Notes: generated from the letters alone by a model not told the origin. 64,000 nt of DNA from Saturnia japonica (GCA_033032175.1 CM065325.1:9514930-9578929); one strand, 5' to 3'; counted from the first letter of the stretch, positions 49,300-61,210 are shown. Program-made: numbers and translations.

Positions 49300-49990
49300 A
49301 AGACTAGGTGTGCCCACGGCTTCGCACGCGTTTGTTGCTTAATTTTACCCATAATTTTATTTTCAGTAATATTGTTGACAATTCATAAGCCGTATCAATT
49401 GAGGAATGGCGTGTAATTCCAGTGTGCAATTTTCATTAAAATTGGTTGAATATTACTATTCTATTCTAGGATTTGTAATGTATTATTAGCGATTCCTATA
49501 GGCTCTCAATTATGGTATAATATATGCTTCCTGCTTACAAAATTTAATCAGAATCGATTGAGAATTAATAAAAATTTAGTTTTGTTAACTTCTTTTTTAA
49601 CGATATCTTGAAAAAATATTGACAAATGCTATATAAAGCATATCAATTATGTAATTACTTCTACTTCCCGTGTACAGTATTTCATCAAAATCGGTTAAGA
49701 CTTAACGATTTTTTTTTAAATTCTTTCTTTTAGGATTTCTTATAGTAATATTGAAATTTTTTATACCCTATCAATTTACCAATAACATAAGCACCCCGTG
49801 TACAAAATTTCATACGAATCGGTAAAGCCGTTTTTAAGTTAAATCCTTTTATGTCAATGTAATGTCCTTTTATGTAAATATTTAATGTCATATTCGTTAT
49901 CACTATAGTTTATATAGTATACCAAAATGGAAATTTTGAAAAACTATTACATTTACAGACAGAACTACAGTTTTATTAATATAGATGAGA
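49300..49990 (+). repeat. Box repeat, plus, about 690 bp, near full length
   Basis: It starts GACTAGGTGTGCCCACGGCT. It has four spaced units with CATCAAAATCGGTTAAG-like sequence, and ends ACAGACAGAACTACAGTTTT then ATTAATATAGATGAG. It is the most complete copy of the longer subtype here. Confidence 0.7.
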
Positions 49991-52900
49991 TTGATAAACT
50001 ATAAAACCGTTTGACCGATTACCATAAAAGTTGGTAGATCTAAGTGTTTTTCATAATGACGGTTTTTATGCTATCCCTGAATGAGATAGGTGGCGCTGTG
50101 GTCGAGTAATTAACTACTGGAAAGGGCAGAGAAACGATAGCAAGGCAAGCTAGTATGTTATTATTCTATTATAAATGCCAAAGTACTAACATTCAATGTT
50201 TGTGAATCAATGCTTAAATTCCAGTAAAATTTAGCTTTGATGTTGATTATATACATAACTCTTCTCACATGAGTTTACAACGATATAAAAAAATACTCCC
50301 AGCAAAACGAGCAGTAGCTATGATAATATATAATATGAATTTAATCATTTACAACCGTGGTCTTTACGATGTTATTGAATCGAAATATCAAGATATACAT
50401 ATATATAAAATACTTTATTAATTGATTATATTATTTATATTGCGAAGAATAAATAATAAATCTGGTTCATGTACACATCGTGAATTTCTTACCAGGTGAC
50501 AATATCGAGATCAAAACGTTTACGGCTTTAGCAAACGTAGAAGAAACTACTAAATAGATTTATACTTTTTTTTTCTTCAATAAAATAACATATATGTAGT
50601 ATGTAATTTCATGTAATACGATGTTGATGGTGTCATATTTGTTGATGATTAATGTTGACATTTTTGTTAAATTGAACAACCTCGCGTTCCATAAGATTCA
50701 GCGGACCGCGTGTCAACCATTCATGGCCCAAATGAAATAAAGTAGGTATATTCATTTACTCTTTGTATATATTAATTTGTTTACAAAAAGGATTCATTTG
50801 ATTGGAAGAAAGAACAATACAGATTTTTTTTTAAATACGTAGTTATTTTACAATGTAGTTAATTATAAGGTTTACCTACTATAATGTGTACCTACAGTAG
50901 TAGGTGGCGGTAACCTTCTTACATCGTATATGGAAAGGATTATTCATTACTTTGAATTCAATGTATACCTACTACCTAAACCTATACAACGTTGTATCAT
51001 ATTTTTATACTACGTGAGCTATCATACGTTCACCGGGAACCACGCTGTCTGATACGTTTTTGATTGGTCATCAAAAAGGAACGGATATCATCCAACGTGA
51101 CGCGAGTTCTTGAAAATACATATCTTTATCGATTTTACATAAAGATTGGTTGTTTCGATAAAAAAGGAAATATTTTCCTTAACATTTTATAATTCCAAGA
51201 TATTTTTTCAATGAACTCAATTTGTCAAATGAAAGTAGGTACCCACTTTTTTAAAACAACAACACATTATAAAATTCGTGGCGCGTGAGTTAGTTTATCA
51301 AAAAGCAACTTGCAATATGACGTAATCATAACGTAAACAACATGAGTGTTTTTTGGAATATTTACAGGAAAACGGGCAATGAAGTTTTAGAAATACCTAC
51401 CGCGTTTGCATCACCCGACTATAGTTTAAGGCCGGGTACTTGACTTATTGGTTATTACGCGAACACAATAAGTAGGTATTCGTTCCACCCCTATTTTCCA
51501 CGACTAAGGGTTAATCAAAAAAGATAATAAAGTGATGCATCGTTTAAACATTTTATAGTTTAAGTATATAATATGTATATCGAGTTACCTACTAATTAAC
51601 ATTTTTAAGAGTTTAATCATAACACAGTATAAGAATTTCCAGAAATCAAAATATTCTTTATTTTACTTAAATAAGCTCTAAGAAAGCACGAACGTCAAAA
51701 CACTACTACTAGTTCGAGAAAAATCGCAGTCATCGTGAAGAGCCGGCTAGATACTCAATATCGGGTTTATCAACCTTTTTTACATAATATGATATTTATA
51801 TTGTTTATAATTTTTACTGAATGTACAGAGTGGAAGTTACTTCCAGACATCACTATCATTCAATGATCTCCACCCTGTAATACACTTTAGAGAATAAAAT
51901 TTGCTTTAGGTATGTACATGATTCTAATAAATGATAGTTCGTGGAAAGTTTCACCACAAGAAATACAAAAGAATTTTATAAAGCAAATTGAATGCTAATT
52001 AACCTACTGTACATTTCTTTATTTAGGATTGAAAATACTTTGTTTCATTGGTATATGAAAGAAGAACTTTAAAAGGCTATAGGGCGATAAGCTAATTGAA
52101 TCGGCCCCAGAAATATATCTGGATTATCATTTGAGTATATGTTGGTACTAATAAGATACGTTCATCAAGCAAGCAGATCTTTATCTACTTTGGTTTTTTA
52201 ATAAATGGAAAAAAACAGAAAATCTCTTAGAAACTTTAAAAAAATATTGACTATATCGAAATGGATCTAACTACAAAATTCAAATAAAAATAAATCAGAT
52301 ACAAATTCCTTTTATTCTTTGAGAAATACACCTCGAAAATTTTAGCTACTTTGCACCGATAGAACTCGCGCGGCGGCCGCGGCCGTTTGATGGACATATT
52401 TGTTCATATTTGATATTCAAAACACCTTAATGTATAATATAATGAAAACTAGAAGCTGCTCAATTGATGATTTTTTGACAAAAACAATAAAACTGCAATA
52501 TGTTTTTTCGAAAACTATTCACTTTATCGAAATTTGTCTTAGGATAAAAGTAGTTTGAATTATGATCTTTTATCATATAAAAAAATCAGATCGAAATTCC
52601 GACATTTGATGCTTATGTCCCTATTTTTGAAATTTTGAACCACTGTGCGCACTGGTGGTAGTGTTAAGCACGGATAACTGAGGCGAGGGCAAGTAATCAA
52701 ATATGTTATAAGTTTATTTTTACATTAACACAGTTTATTTTCCTCGAACCTTGTGGTCCATGCTAACAACAAGAAAATCAAAGTAGCCCATGTTCTAAAA
52801 CTACACTACTACCTACTACTGTTGGGTTGGAAACTACTGCGATAGGCGAATCAAAATTAAAAAATAGATCTACCGCAAATATTTTGTACATTTATATTAA

Positions 52901-53235
52901 TGATATTCACGCATTGAGCACATGCATTTACGCAATATTAGGGTATATTCATGATATTAAAATTCAATTGATTCAAACCGCAGGATATTTCGCTATAGCC
53001 GATATAGCCGTAATCGGCATAGACGTTTATGACTGAATATTATTGTCATCATTTATTTATTGAAACTTTATTGTACATCGTTAATTACAGACCTAGTTGA
53101 ATATTTTTTAATTATGTGATCAATACCGGCCGCCTTATTGCTGACAGAATGTTCTAGCAACCTATGGATGGATATATTTTAGAGATATATTAGGCATGCC
53201 GTATATTATAGGTACCATATAAATCTAAATAATAA
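49991..53235. other. Intergenic DNA, no gene recognised
   Basis: Two loosely similar stretches at about 52170-52370 and 52440-52640 (shared ATCGAAAT and AAATCAGAT contexts) look repeat-derived. A NotI-like GC patch (GGCGGCCGCGGCCG) is at 52374-52387. Confidence 0.3.
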
Positions 53236-53535
53236 TTTTTAAATCTTTTATAGGTCTAGTGTTATGGCCATAATCTCACCTGATATTAAGTGAAGATGTG
53301 TCTCAAGATGGTGTCAAGTGGCTCAAACTGACTTTTGAGTGAAGCTGCCGGAACACACCTATCGGTACTTGGCGACAGATTTTCAACTTGAGTGTGGTAG
53401 CTAACCATCAGAAAATACGTTACCACCGTGCTATGGTTTCAACATGGTTTTTCTTCACCGAAAGCTCAGACTTATTGCGATGATTCGAACCCACGTCGAT
53501 CGAGGCTGTATCTGTACACGCTACTATACTGAGCA
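53236..53535 (-). repeat. tRNA-derived SINE, minus strand
   Basis: The head is at the right: an A-box-like GCTCAGTATAGTAGCG near 53525-53510, then a B box TGGGTTCGAATCA (about 53481-53493 on the minus strand). The body contains CACAATCTCACC-like DNA shared with 14395-14605, and the tail is AT-rich. The pol III promoter arrangement is clear, though not a functional tRNA. Confidence 0.75.
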
Positions 53536-53569
53536 ATCATCGTTTCAAAACTTAAATACATACATACAT

Positions 53570-53830
53570 TCCATCACGCCTGTATCCCTGAAGGGTTAGG
53601 CAGGAGTGTACTAAAGTACACCCACAGTTCGCCGGATATATTTTTAGGTCCCATGTAATATATGTATATGTAATAGGGGGCGAGCCTATTGCCATTAATC
53701 GGGCACAAAGCCAAACTCCGAGCTGCTACTGAGAATTTCATAGGAAAAACCGAATAACACTTTGCTCGACCTAGGATTCGAACCCAGGACATCGATCATA
53801 GCAGCCATTCATAAATGAAAACTCGGTATC
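53570..53830 (-). repeat. Second tRNA-derived SINE, minus strand, different family
   Basis: The B box CTGGGTTCGAATCC is at 53774-53787 on the minus strand. The body reads (plus) GGGGGCGAGCCTATTGCC, CGGGCACAAAGCC and GAGAATTTCATAGG. The left tail holds TACATACATACATTCC (plus). It sits about 35 bp from the previous SINE in the same orientation. Confidence 0.8.
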
Positions 53831-53942
53831 CAGCCTTTTTCAGAAAATCGACATTAACAAAGGAGCCGGACCAGATAATATTTCGTTTATTAATGTTGTT
53901 AAATGTACTACACTTCATAAATATCCTCTCACTATATTATTA

Positions 53943-54480
53943 AACTAGCTGCGGCCGTGGCTTCGCTCACGTGGATTACAGAACACCCGTGCGAATCTTG
54001 CTCCCCGCTCCCGGCTATTTTAAAGACAAAAATGCTTATTGTGGATGTTCCTTAGAAGACAGATGTATACTCTCCCAGACTTTTATGTAGATCTTTTTAA
54101 TGCCTATAATTATCTGTCTATGGTTTACTCAACATAAGCCGTTTAAGCTCCTAATTTGATTTACCATGACAAGTTTTTAAGTATTTGTGCGGAACCCTAT
54201 TTCTTTTTCGAGAATAAAAGTAGCTTAAGTTACTCCCTATATCATCAGCTATCTATCAGTGAAAGTCCCGTCAAAATCGGTTTAACCGCTTCGGAGATTA
54301 ACCGGAATAAACAGACTGACAGAAAAAAATTAAAAAATTGGCTTATTATTATAGGTAGGTATCGTATACACTTTCATATGCATTTAGTAAAAAACTGTTA
54401 TTTTGATATTACAAACGGACACTTCAATTTTATTAATTGTATAGATAGGTATTGTATATATTTTTTTTTAACATTTTCAA
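53943..54480 (+). repeat. Box repeat, plus copy
   Basis: It starts AACTAGCTGCGGCCGTGGCT and includes GTCCCGTCAAAATCGGTTTA, AACAGACTGACAGAAA and an end with ACACTTCAATTTTATTAATT. It is the uninterrupted reference for the split copy at 62175. Confidence 0.75.
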
Positions 54481-55084
54481 ATTTCGGATTTTACAATTAT
54501 ATTAAAATGCATGGATGGGAGTGTACCCACCCATGTGGGTGTGTGGGGTGTATGTGTATACAGCAAGTGAATTTACACTTCGCCGGTTACTACTTCCGGC
54601 AAACTCATAGCCATCTATCGATAAAATTTAGTTCTTCAGATGTAATAAATAGACAATGTACTAATTACATAGTAAATTATTGTAAAATATTCTTGACATA
54701 TTAGGTTTAATTTTGTAAGACTAGTTTTATTTAATTTATTTATAAAAGGATTTATTAAATTGTTCAATATAGTAATCGATCATTGATCTGTCGTGATATA
54801 TTGTAAGGTAATATTAATCATATTTTAATGTTTTAATCTAGTTATCTATTGAAATACACGTTTACAGTATTTAAATTTTAATAATTTACCTAAATTTCTA
54901 TAAATATGTATCTGTCGGAAGCATAAAGTTACTTTACAGCTGGTAAAGAGGTGGTATGAATAATGACAACATTATTTTGTTTTTTTAACAGTATACAAAC
55001 TCTTTTTTTGTGGCTTCTGCCTATATGGGTTAATATCACCATCGATGTTTAGTATACATATATTACATATATAAATTATAAATC

Positions 55085-55455
55085 ACACTTCTTTCCCAAT
55101 GGGTCAGAAACTATGTCCTTCCACCTGCTACGATCCTGACATTCATCTTTCGCTTCTTCAACATTCATCAATCTTTTCGTGCATTCTCGTCGGTTTAGAG
55201 TATCTTTGACCTGATCTTTCTTTGACCCCGATTTGATCGTGGAATGTTAGTCTCGACCTTCTTTTTCCAACGTTCCCATTCAAACTCATCTTATAAATCT
55301 GTCTATTTTCTTTCATTCATCCTCCCTACATGTCCAAACCATCTAAGCGTCCCTTTCTCAATCCGTGTTACTATATCTTCTTTCACATCACAACGTTCTC
55401 TTATCACATTATTTCATATCCTGTCACTCAATTTCAGTCCTAATATTAATACTTC
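55085..55455 (-). pseudogene. 3' end of a LINE reverse-transcriptase ORF (RTE/R4-like), decayed
   Basis: The minus strand reads KEDIVTRIEKGTLRWFGHVG and later EEAKDECQDRSRW-like and IVSDPLGKKC-like segments, the usual C-terminal part of many insect LINE polymerases after the RT domain (LRWFGH signature). Several stops and frameshifts interrupt it, so it is dead. The catalytic RT motifs are not in this fragment. Confidence 0.65.
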
Positions 55456-55459
55456 TAAG

Positions 55460-56619
55460 TGCTCTCATTATGACAATCAATAAATACACTCTATAACAGA
55501 AAATAAAACAAACTTCAATGATTTTGTGGAGTTCCCTGGTGTATCTTCGAAGTCGAAGCCAATGCCAATGAAATTAAAATGGGACCAACTTTACGGTATC
55601 CCCTTTCCAACTAGAAAAATACTTTTTTGAAGCCTGTTAAAAATACTGTAAATTGATATATTTGAGAAGTCAAACATTTTATACTGCATGTTTAAAACAG
55701 TCTTATTACATAACAACTTTTTAATTTAAATAAGTTCTCTTTGAATTGTATCATAGAGCTAACTTCAAACCGCATAATTTATAGGTCGGTTGTTTACTTA
55801 ACCTTACATTTTGTTGCCTTGAACCAAGTCGACATGTCGATGCTCAAGGTTGCTTGAGCAAAATCATTCGGCGAATCACTTTATACTTGTGACTAGTATA
55901 ATTCATTTAATCATTTAAAAATATCAATTCAAACGAATTTTAATTGAAAAAATAATTAATTTGTATTAAAAAATGTATTGTTCTCCCAGATTTGTTTTTT
56001 CAAATTTTTTGGTAAGACATCTTAATAGGGTTTTTGATATAAAATATGATATTTTTATGCGTAACTACAAATTATTATATATTTTTTAAACGATTTATTA
56101 TAAAAAAACTGAAAAATATTTCATTATTATTCAGTAAAACACGGAATAAAATACATATTTTTTAAACTTCCGCCATGTAATCACAGACGCTCTATGATTG
56201 GTTTTAAGATACTTTTAAGATATTAAAGCGATGTCAATTATACAATTTATCAATGTAAGTTAAAAGTATTAGAGAACATCTTTTATATATAAGTAGTCTA
56301 AGGATCATCCATTTAAATAGTAAATAATGAAACATTAATTTTTAAAACATCATTAAAATTTCTGTTTTAGGGTATGTTTATAACTATAAATAAAGTTATC
56401 TAAAACATAAAAAGTTTTGATTTTCACACGGCCTTTTTCTGCGATCTCTATAAAGAAGCATCAATTTTTGTGTATACATTTGGCTCAAACTTCTGAATGT
56501 TGTTATGAAAGTAAAAACATATTGACTTTGTATTGTATTTGCAAACAAGCAAGTGTGGTTCGCTTGATGGTAATCGGTCACCGTAGCCTATTCACTCTGT
56601 AATTAATTGAAAATATGTA
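55460..56619. other. Intergenic DNA, nothing recognised
   Basis: AT-rich. No supported feature. Confidence 0.4.
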
Positions 56620-56622
56620 TTA

Positions 56623-56649
56623 GGAGCCATCCATAAATTACGTCACACG
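56623..56649 (+). repeat. Left terminal inverted repeat of the 2.8-kb element
   Basis: 27 bp, one mismatch to the right end. Confidence 0.9.
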
Positions 56650-57057
56650 TTTAGGGTGAGGGAGGGGAGGTCGACGAAGTGTGACATTGTGTGACAAGGG
56701 TTGGAGAGGGGTCCCAAATTTAGTGACATCACATTTTTTCAAAATATAATATTTTATATCTAAGTACATTAGAACTTCTTTAAGTCGAAAACCTCCCAAA
56801 CTCGAAAGAATGTGTTCCCTTCCATTCAAGCCCCAGCTTGAATTTAGCTGTTCCACACATTTTACTCCTGTTAGGTATTGTTTTGTATTAATTGTGGTAT
56901 TTGACAATATTTACAAAGCTATCTTGTATATAAAATAATAATGTCAATACATTATTCAAAATCAATATTTTAAATAAATTGAAGTTATACCTACCTTTAT
57001 TCGCCGTTGTCATCATCACACAATGAAATATATGAATATTAAACATTTTTTTTCTTC

Positions 57058-59177
57058 TTGAAGGGAAATACTAAACAAGGCAAACCAGAAGACACAAACA
57101 AGAAGAAAGATATTGTTGTACAATCAAGTGAATGCCAGTTTCTTCAAACAATAACTAAATCGAAGCCTAGTCAGAGCGCTTCTAGGAATAAAATTGTAGT
57201 TCTGGCATCTGAGCACAATAGCTTGGTTTTGGCACGCGATACTGGCATTGCTACAGATGAAGCGATAAAAAGAATATCAACTTTGAGGAAAGATATTCAG
57301 CAGGAAAAATACTTATTGAAGCGAAAGATTAATGCAGCGGAACGACAAAAAAAAGTTGTGATTCGAAAAAACAAAAACTTTTAGACCTTAGTGACAATAA
57401 CACCGACTTAGCAGCAGCTTTAAAACTTCGAGATACTGTAGGTCGACCTAAAGTAGAAGAAAGCCAATCTGGTTTACTTGAAGTCATAAAGGAGATTGCT
57501 GTTTTTGGTGGAGCAGCTGATGATCGACGTCGCACTGAAACTATAAGGTGCTGCAAAACATTGGACGATTTACAAGCCAAACTTTGTAAACAAGGATGTA
57601 GTATAGGTCGATCAGGGTTATACTTGAGACTTCTTCCCAGACGAGTCAACACAGAGGAAGGAAAAAAACACGTCATAACTGTTCCTGTAAAACTATGCAA
57701 ACCATATTCTACTCTACATTTGAAACATAAAGATGGCACATTCTGTACTGCTACGATAAAAACCTTGAATCGTTAGCTTCAATTTTGGGCCCTGATCAAG
57801 TTTTCTTTTTTATCCATGGATGACAAAGCACGCGTGCCATTGGGTATTACAGCAGCAAACGCTCAATCACCAATATTAATGCACTTTGATTATCGTATAA
57901 GATTACCGGATCATGATTTTGTAGTTGTTGAAAAACATAAACTTATTCCCTCTGTTTATGCAGGTATTGCTATAAAGAAAGATGGTGAGGGAAAATCTGA
58001 CGCTGTAACGTACTCTGGGCCTACATACGTAGCAATTCGTAGTAGAAAGCATTCTTCTTCTAATGCAGAAAGTCATGCCACAGACATACATAACCTTTCT
58101 GAAATACCTGCTTTCAAAAACTTTATAAGAACTCGAGATGGTTTTATAAAACCGGTATTTATTTTTACTTGCGATGGTGGTCCCGACGAAAATCCAAGAT
58201 ACGAGCGAGTTATAGTTTCAGCTTTACAACAATTTAAAGATTTCGACTTGGATGCTATTTACATTGCCACAAATGATCCAGGAAGAAGTGCTTTTAACAG
58301 GGTGGAACGACGAATTGCGCCTCTTAGTCGTGAACTTACTGGTGTTTATTAAAGCATGACAATTTCGGGTCACATCTCAATTCCAGTAATCGAACTACTG
58401 ACTTGATGTTAGAAAAACGAAACTGAGAGGGCAGGCATTGTTCTGGCGAATATTTGGAGCCAAATGGTGATTGATGATTTTTCTGTGGTTGCCGAATTCA
58501 TTGCGCCAACAGATACTAGACTGGATATCGAACAGGCTAAGGTATTGAAAAATGATGCGATTTGGTACGCACATCATGTACGTGAATCACAATATTTATT
58601 ACAAATAGTAAAATGCGAGGATGTTCTATGTTGTGGTGTGTGACGATCTAGCCTTTGGCGACTATTACGAGAAGGGTTTTTACCACCACCTGTTTTGATG
58701 AAACAGACGTGTAACGGGTATGTTACCATAAAAAAAGATAACTGTGAAAGAAAATTCGCTCCACTGCTACTTCAGCTATCTTTGGATCTCCGAGCTTCAT
58801 CATATTTGAAGCAAGTTCCGTATGATACCTATTGCCCCAGTGTCGAGGCATACTTATTTAAGCGATCGTGTGGCATCTGTGGTCTATATTTTACATCATA
58901 CAAGGCCACTAACCTACACAAGAAATCCCATAAAACTCAAGAAGAAGTATTGCCCATCGCGAAAATTCGACCTCAAAGAATTGCTACTAGACGTGTCAGG
59001 GAAATTCTTTGTTTGAATGATGACAATGAAGCTTTACGGTTAGATGAAGAAGATGTTGACACAATGAATGTTTCTGATGTTAACTGTCCAAATGAGAACG
59101 AGAACGATGTGACTACTATGCCAGTTATAAATAATATAAAGGAATGGGTTCGAAGTGTATGGACTGAAGAGGATTAA
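57058..59177 (+). pseudogene. DDE transposase with C-terminal C2H2 finger, broken by frameshifts
   Basis: The reading frame runs in pieces: 57058-57384 (Lys/Glu-rich, coiled-coil-like start), 57390-57776, 57816-58352, about 58352-58640 and 58695-59177. Conserved-looking motifs are SMDDKARVPLG (first D about 57819), CDGGPDENPRYE (D at 58173) and NDPGRSAFNRVERRIAPLS (E at 58305). They resemble the D..GG.N.R and P.G.S.(W/F)NK(I/V)E(H/R)R pattern of ISAzo13/Zator transposases. Near the end is a classic C2H2 finger (C-x2-C-x12-H-x3-H, about 58867-58940) and then an acidic tail. Breaks are at about 57360, 57772-57812, 58350 and 58425, plus a TGA at 58641. A splice acceptor-like TTCTTCTTGAAG at 57054-57062 hints at an upstream exon. 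The catalytic residues survive, so decay is recent or some breaks are assembly errors. Confidence 0.8.
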
Positions 59178-59418
59178 GTTTTTATCTTTCATTAAAGTGA
59201 TTTTTTTATGTTTTGTTAATTTTTATACATTTGTTTGATTTGATGTCGATTTTATTGAAAAATAGTTGAAATGGAAATTAAAATAATTTCCGAACACTGG
59301 TGTTTTAATTTCATAAATTTCTAATTATAAAATTGCAAAATATGTGACATCACACTAGGTCTCACAAATGTGACCAGCTGTGACAAGGACGGGGGAGGGG
59401 TCAAAAAATCATGAAATT

Positions 59419-59445
59419 CGTGTGACGTAATTTATGGATGGCCCC
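59419..59445 (-). repeat. Right terminal inverted repeat of the 2.8-kb element
   Basis: 27 bp, ending GGATGGCCCC before the TTA duplication. Confidence 0.9.
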
Positions 59446-59448
59446 TTA

Positions 59449-59872
59449 GTGACAATACGATGATGTACATGCTGTAAATATTGAAAGTTTGCATGTCTAA
59501 CTTCAAACTATAATATAAACTACAATAATTTACATAGTAGTATACTCTTTAATAGTATAAAACTCTCATAGTATAATAAATACTCTTTGCAGACCATTTT
59601 ATCTCCTAAATACCCGATGTTTACAATGTTTTACTGGACAATAACACCCAATGGTTACATATCCATTACATACGACCTACACTGGCATGTGACGTGAGCA
59701 GTTTTTTTAGCCATATGAACTTACTTATCGATTTTTATTAAAAATACACAAAATTATGAAGAAAAACACTTATTGTTGTCATTATTATTAAATTGTTGAT
59801 CATAAAAGCTGGGTTTTTACAACAGTCAAATACCCTATTATAAAGGATACTGACCATGAACATGACATTACA
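59449..59872. other. Intergenic DNA, nothing recognised
   Basis: AT-rich. No supported feature. Confidence 0.4.
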
Positions 59873-60060
59873 AAAAAAAAACTGTATGTCCGGATTTAAA
59901 TAAAAAACGGCTTGAAAGATTTTAATGAAGTTTTATACACAAAGCTAATAAGATATTGCTCAATTGATAGCCTATGAGAATTATTGTCAATAACATTAGT
60001 AAAAATTAAATTAAACGACGAAAATAATTACTGCGTTACAAATATCATGCACATATAATA
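59873..60060 (-). repeat. Partial box-type repeat, minus
   Basis: It contains GTCCGGATTTAAATAAAAAA and CGGCTTGAAAGATTTTAATG, like the end of the copy at 4622. The box is missing. Confidence 0.55.
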
Positions 60061-60149
60061 TGTATGCATTAAACAAATAGTATCAACATTTTCCCCACAA
60101 ATAATTAATATAAGTTTTTGTTATACTCGCAGATATATATTTATGTTTA

Positions 60150-60245
60150 ATAGATGCGACTGCGTCGCGATCGGCTCGAGGACCCACGAGTTTTCCTCGA
60201 ATTACTGACGTCATAGCCCGCGGTCATCGCCACGACCGATGTTTT
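60150..60245. promoter_or_regulatory. GC-richer block with a CRE palindrome
   Basis: TGACGTCA at 60206-60213 lies in a short block (GACTGCGTCGCGATCGGCTC start) of unusual composition for the region. It could be regulatory for kay or a neighbouring gene; this is inference only. Confidence 0.25.
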
Positions 60246-60473
60246 CCTTCTTTAACCTCCATGTTCCGTTTCATTATCTACTCAATTGAAATTAATACGT
60301 CTAGTCGCCAAATATCTTTCTTATAAATGTTCATAATCCAATTTTGTAATTTTGTGGTGGAAAACTAAATTTCTTTAAATTATATTATAGTAAGCATAAT
60401 GAACATAAACTATATTATATTATTTAAGTTATATTATAGTACTCATCATAATTAACATAAATTATATTATATT

Positions 60474-60795
60474 ACCAGCTGGTACCCGCGACTTCGTCTG
60501 CGTATTATTGGATATACACAACTGATCTCAAAATACGACAAACAAAAAAATCGCCGTTATTGCGTGATTGAGTAACAAACATAGAAACATTCAATTTATT
60601 ATAATTGTAGGATAACACTGGTTAAACTATGACTTTTACCGGGATAAAAAGTACCCTATGTGTTATTCCAGATCATAGACTATCTGTGTGCCAAATTTCA
60701 TTGAGATCTGTTCAGCCGTTTTAGCGTGATTGAGTAACAAACATCTAAACATCCACACATACACACTTTCACATTTATGATATTAGTAGGAACTT
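60474..60795 (+). repeat. Box-type repeat, plus, complete short subtype
   Basis: It starts AGCTGGTACCCGCGACTTCG. It ends TCAGCCGTTTTAGCGTGATT, GAGTAACAAACATCTAAACA and TTTATGATATTAGTAGGA, the widespread lepidopteran 3' end. Confidence 0.75.
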
Positions 60796-61059
60796 AGGAA
60801 GTAGAATAAATGAAAATTATAAATGAAAAAGTTGAAAATCTTTGCCGAGATTCTTCTCTATGATTTACGTTCGTCTGTCTGTCTGTGAAAACCTTTTTTC
60901 AGGAACTCGTGGAGGTGTCAAGTTGAAATTAATATCAAATATACAAGAACACGGTAACACCTGACGCGACACCGCGCTCGTCTGCTATCTCGGGTTACAG
61001 CATAGTTTTGTCCTTTTCTCCGTGTCACATCGCGTGTTAAAAGGATGTCTCCACCTTAA

Positions 61060-61210
61060 GGGTGATTACATTGTACGATCTGTCGCAGCCGACTTTTGGT
61101 GCGGGGGTGCACGGCCGTACACGCTGTACCGTACGTCGCTATTGGCTCGATTCTGCGGCCGTGCCCCCCACACCAAAAATCAGCTGCGATAATCCTGCCG
61201 TGTAATAACC
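61060..61210. mobile_element. Small MITE with TAA target duplications
   Basis: Arms of about 55 bp (GTCGCAGCCGACTTTTGGTG on the left; its counterpart on the right) are flanked by TAA at 61057-61059 and 61211-61213. The outer arms are diverged (GGGTGATTACA against GGTTATTACA) and the inner arms (CTTTTGGTG...GCACGGCCG) better preserved. The 151-bp length and TAA duplication suggest a PIF/Harbinger-type element. Confidence 0.65.

Larger units (their letters stand above)
56623..59445 (+). mobile_element. 2.8-kb DNA transposon with TTA target duplications (Zator-like by inference)
   Basis: The left end (GGAGCCATCCATAAATTACG, 27 bp) is the inverse of the right end (GGGGCCATCCATAAATTACG) with one mismatch. 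Both are flanked by TTA (56620-56622, 59446-59448). Inside each end lie GTGACAAGG...GGGTC and GTGACATCACA motifs as direct subterminal repeats. A single plus-strand transposase fills the right two-thirds. A 3-bp duplication, GG termini and an ISAzo13-like DDE pattern suggest the Zator superfamily. PIF/Harbinger shares the TTA duplication, but the protein does not fit it. Confidence 0.85.

Noticed and set aside
53774..53787. tRNA-like B box (GGGTTCGAATCC on the minus strand)
   Set aside because: No cloverleaf can be formed around it and SINE body sequence follows; it is a SINE promoter, not a tRNA gene. The same holds for 53481-53493.
54156..54704. Plus-strand frame of 182 codons
   Set aside because: It begins inside a box repeat and has no recognisable domain; the same DNA occurs as a repeat at 62400-62560.
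56638..56907. Minus-strand frame of 89 codons containing HILSSLGGFRLKEV
   Set aside because: It reads through the transposon's left inverted end; no reason to think it is translated.
57329..57739. Minus-strand frame of 136 codons
   Set aside because: Antisense shadow of the transposase in the 2.8-kb element.
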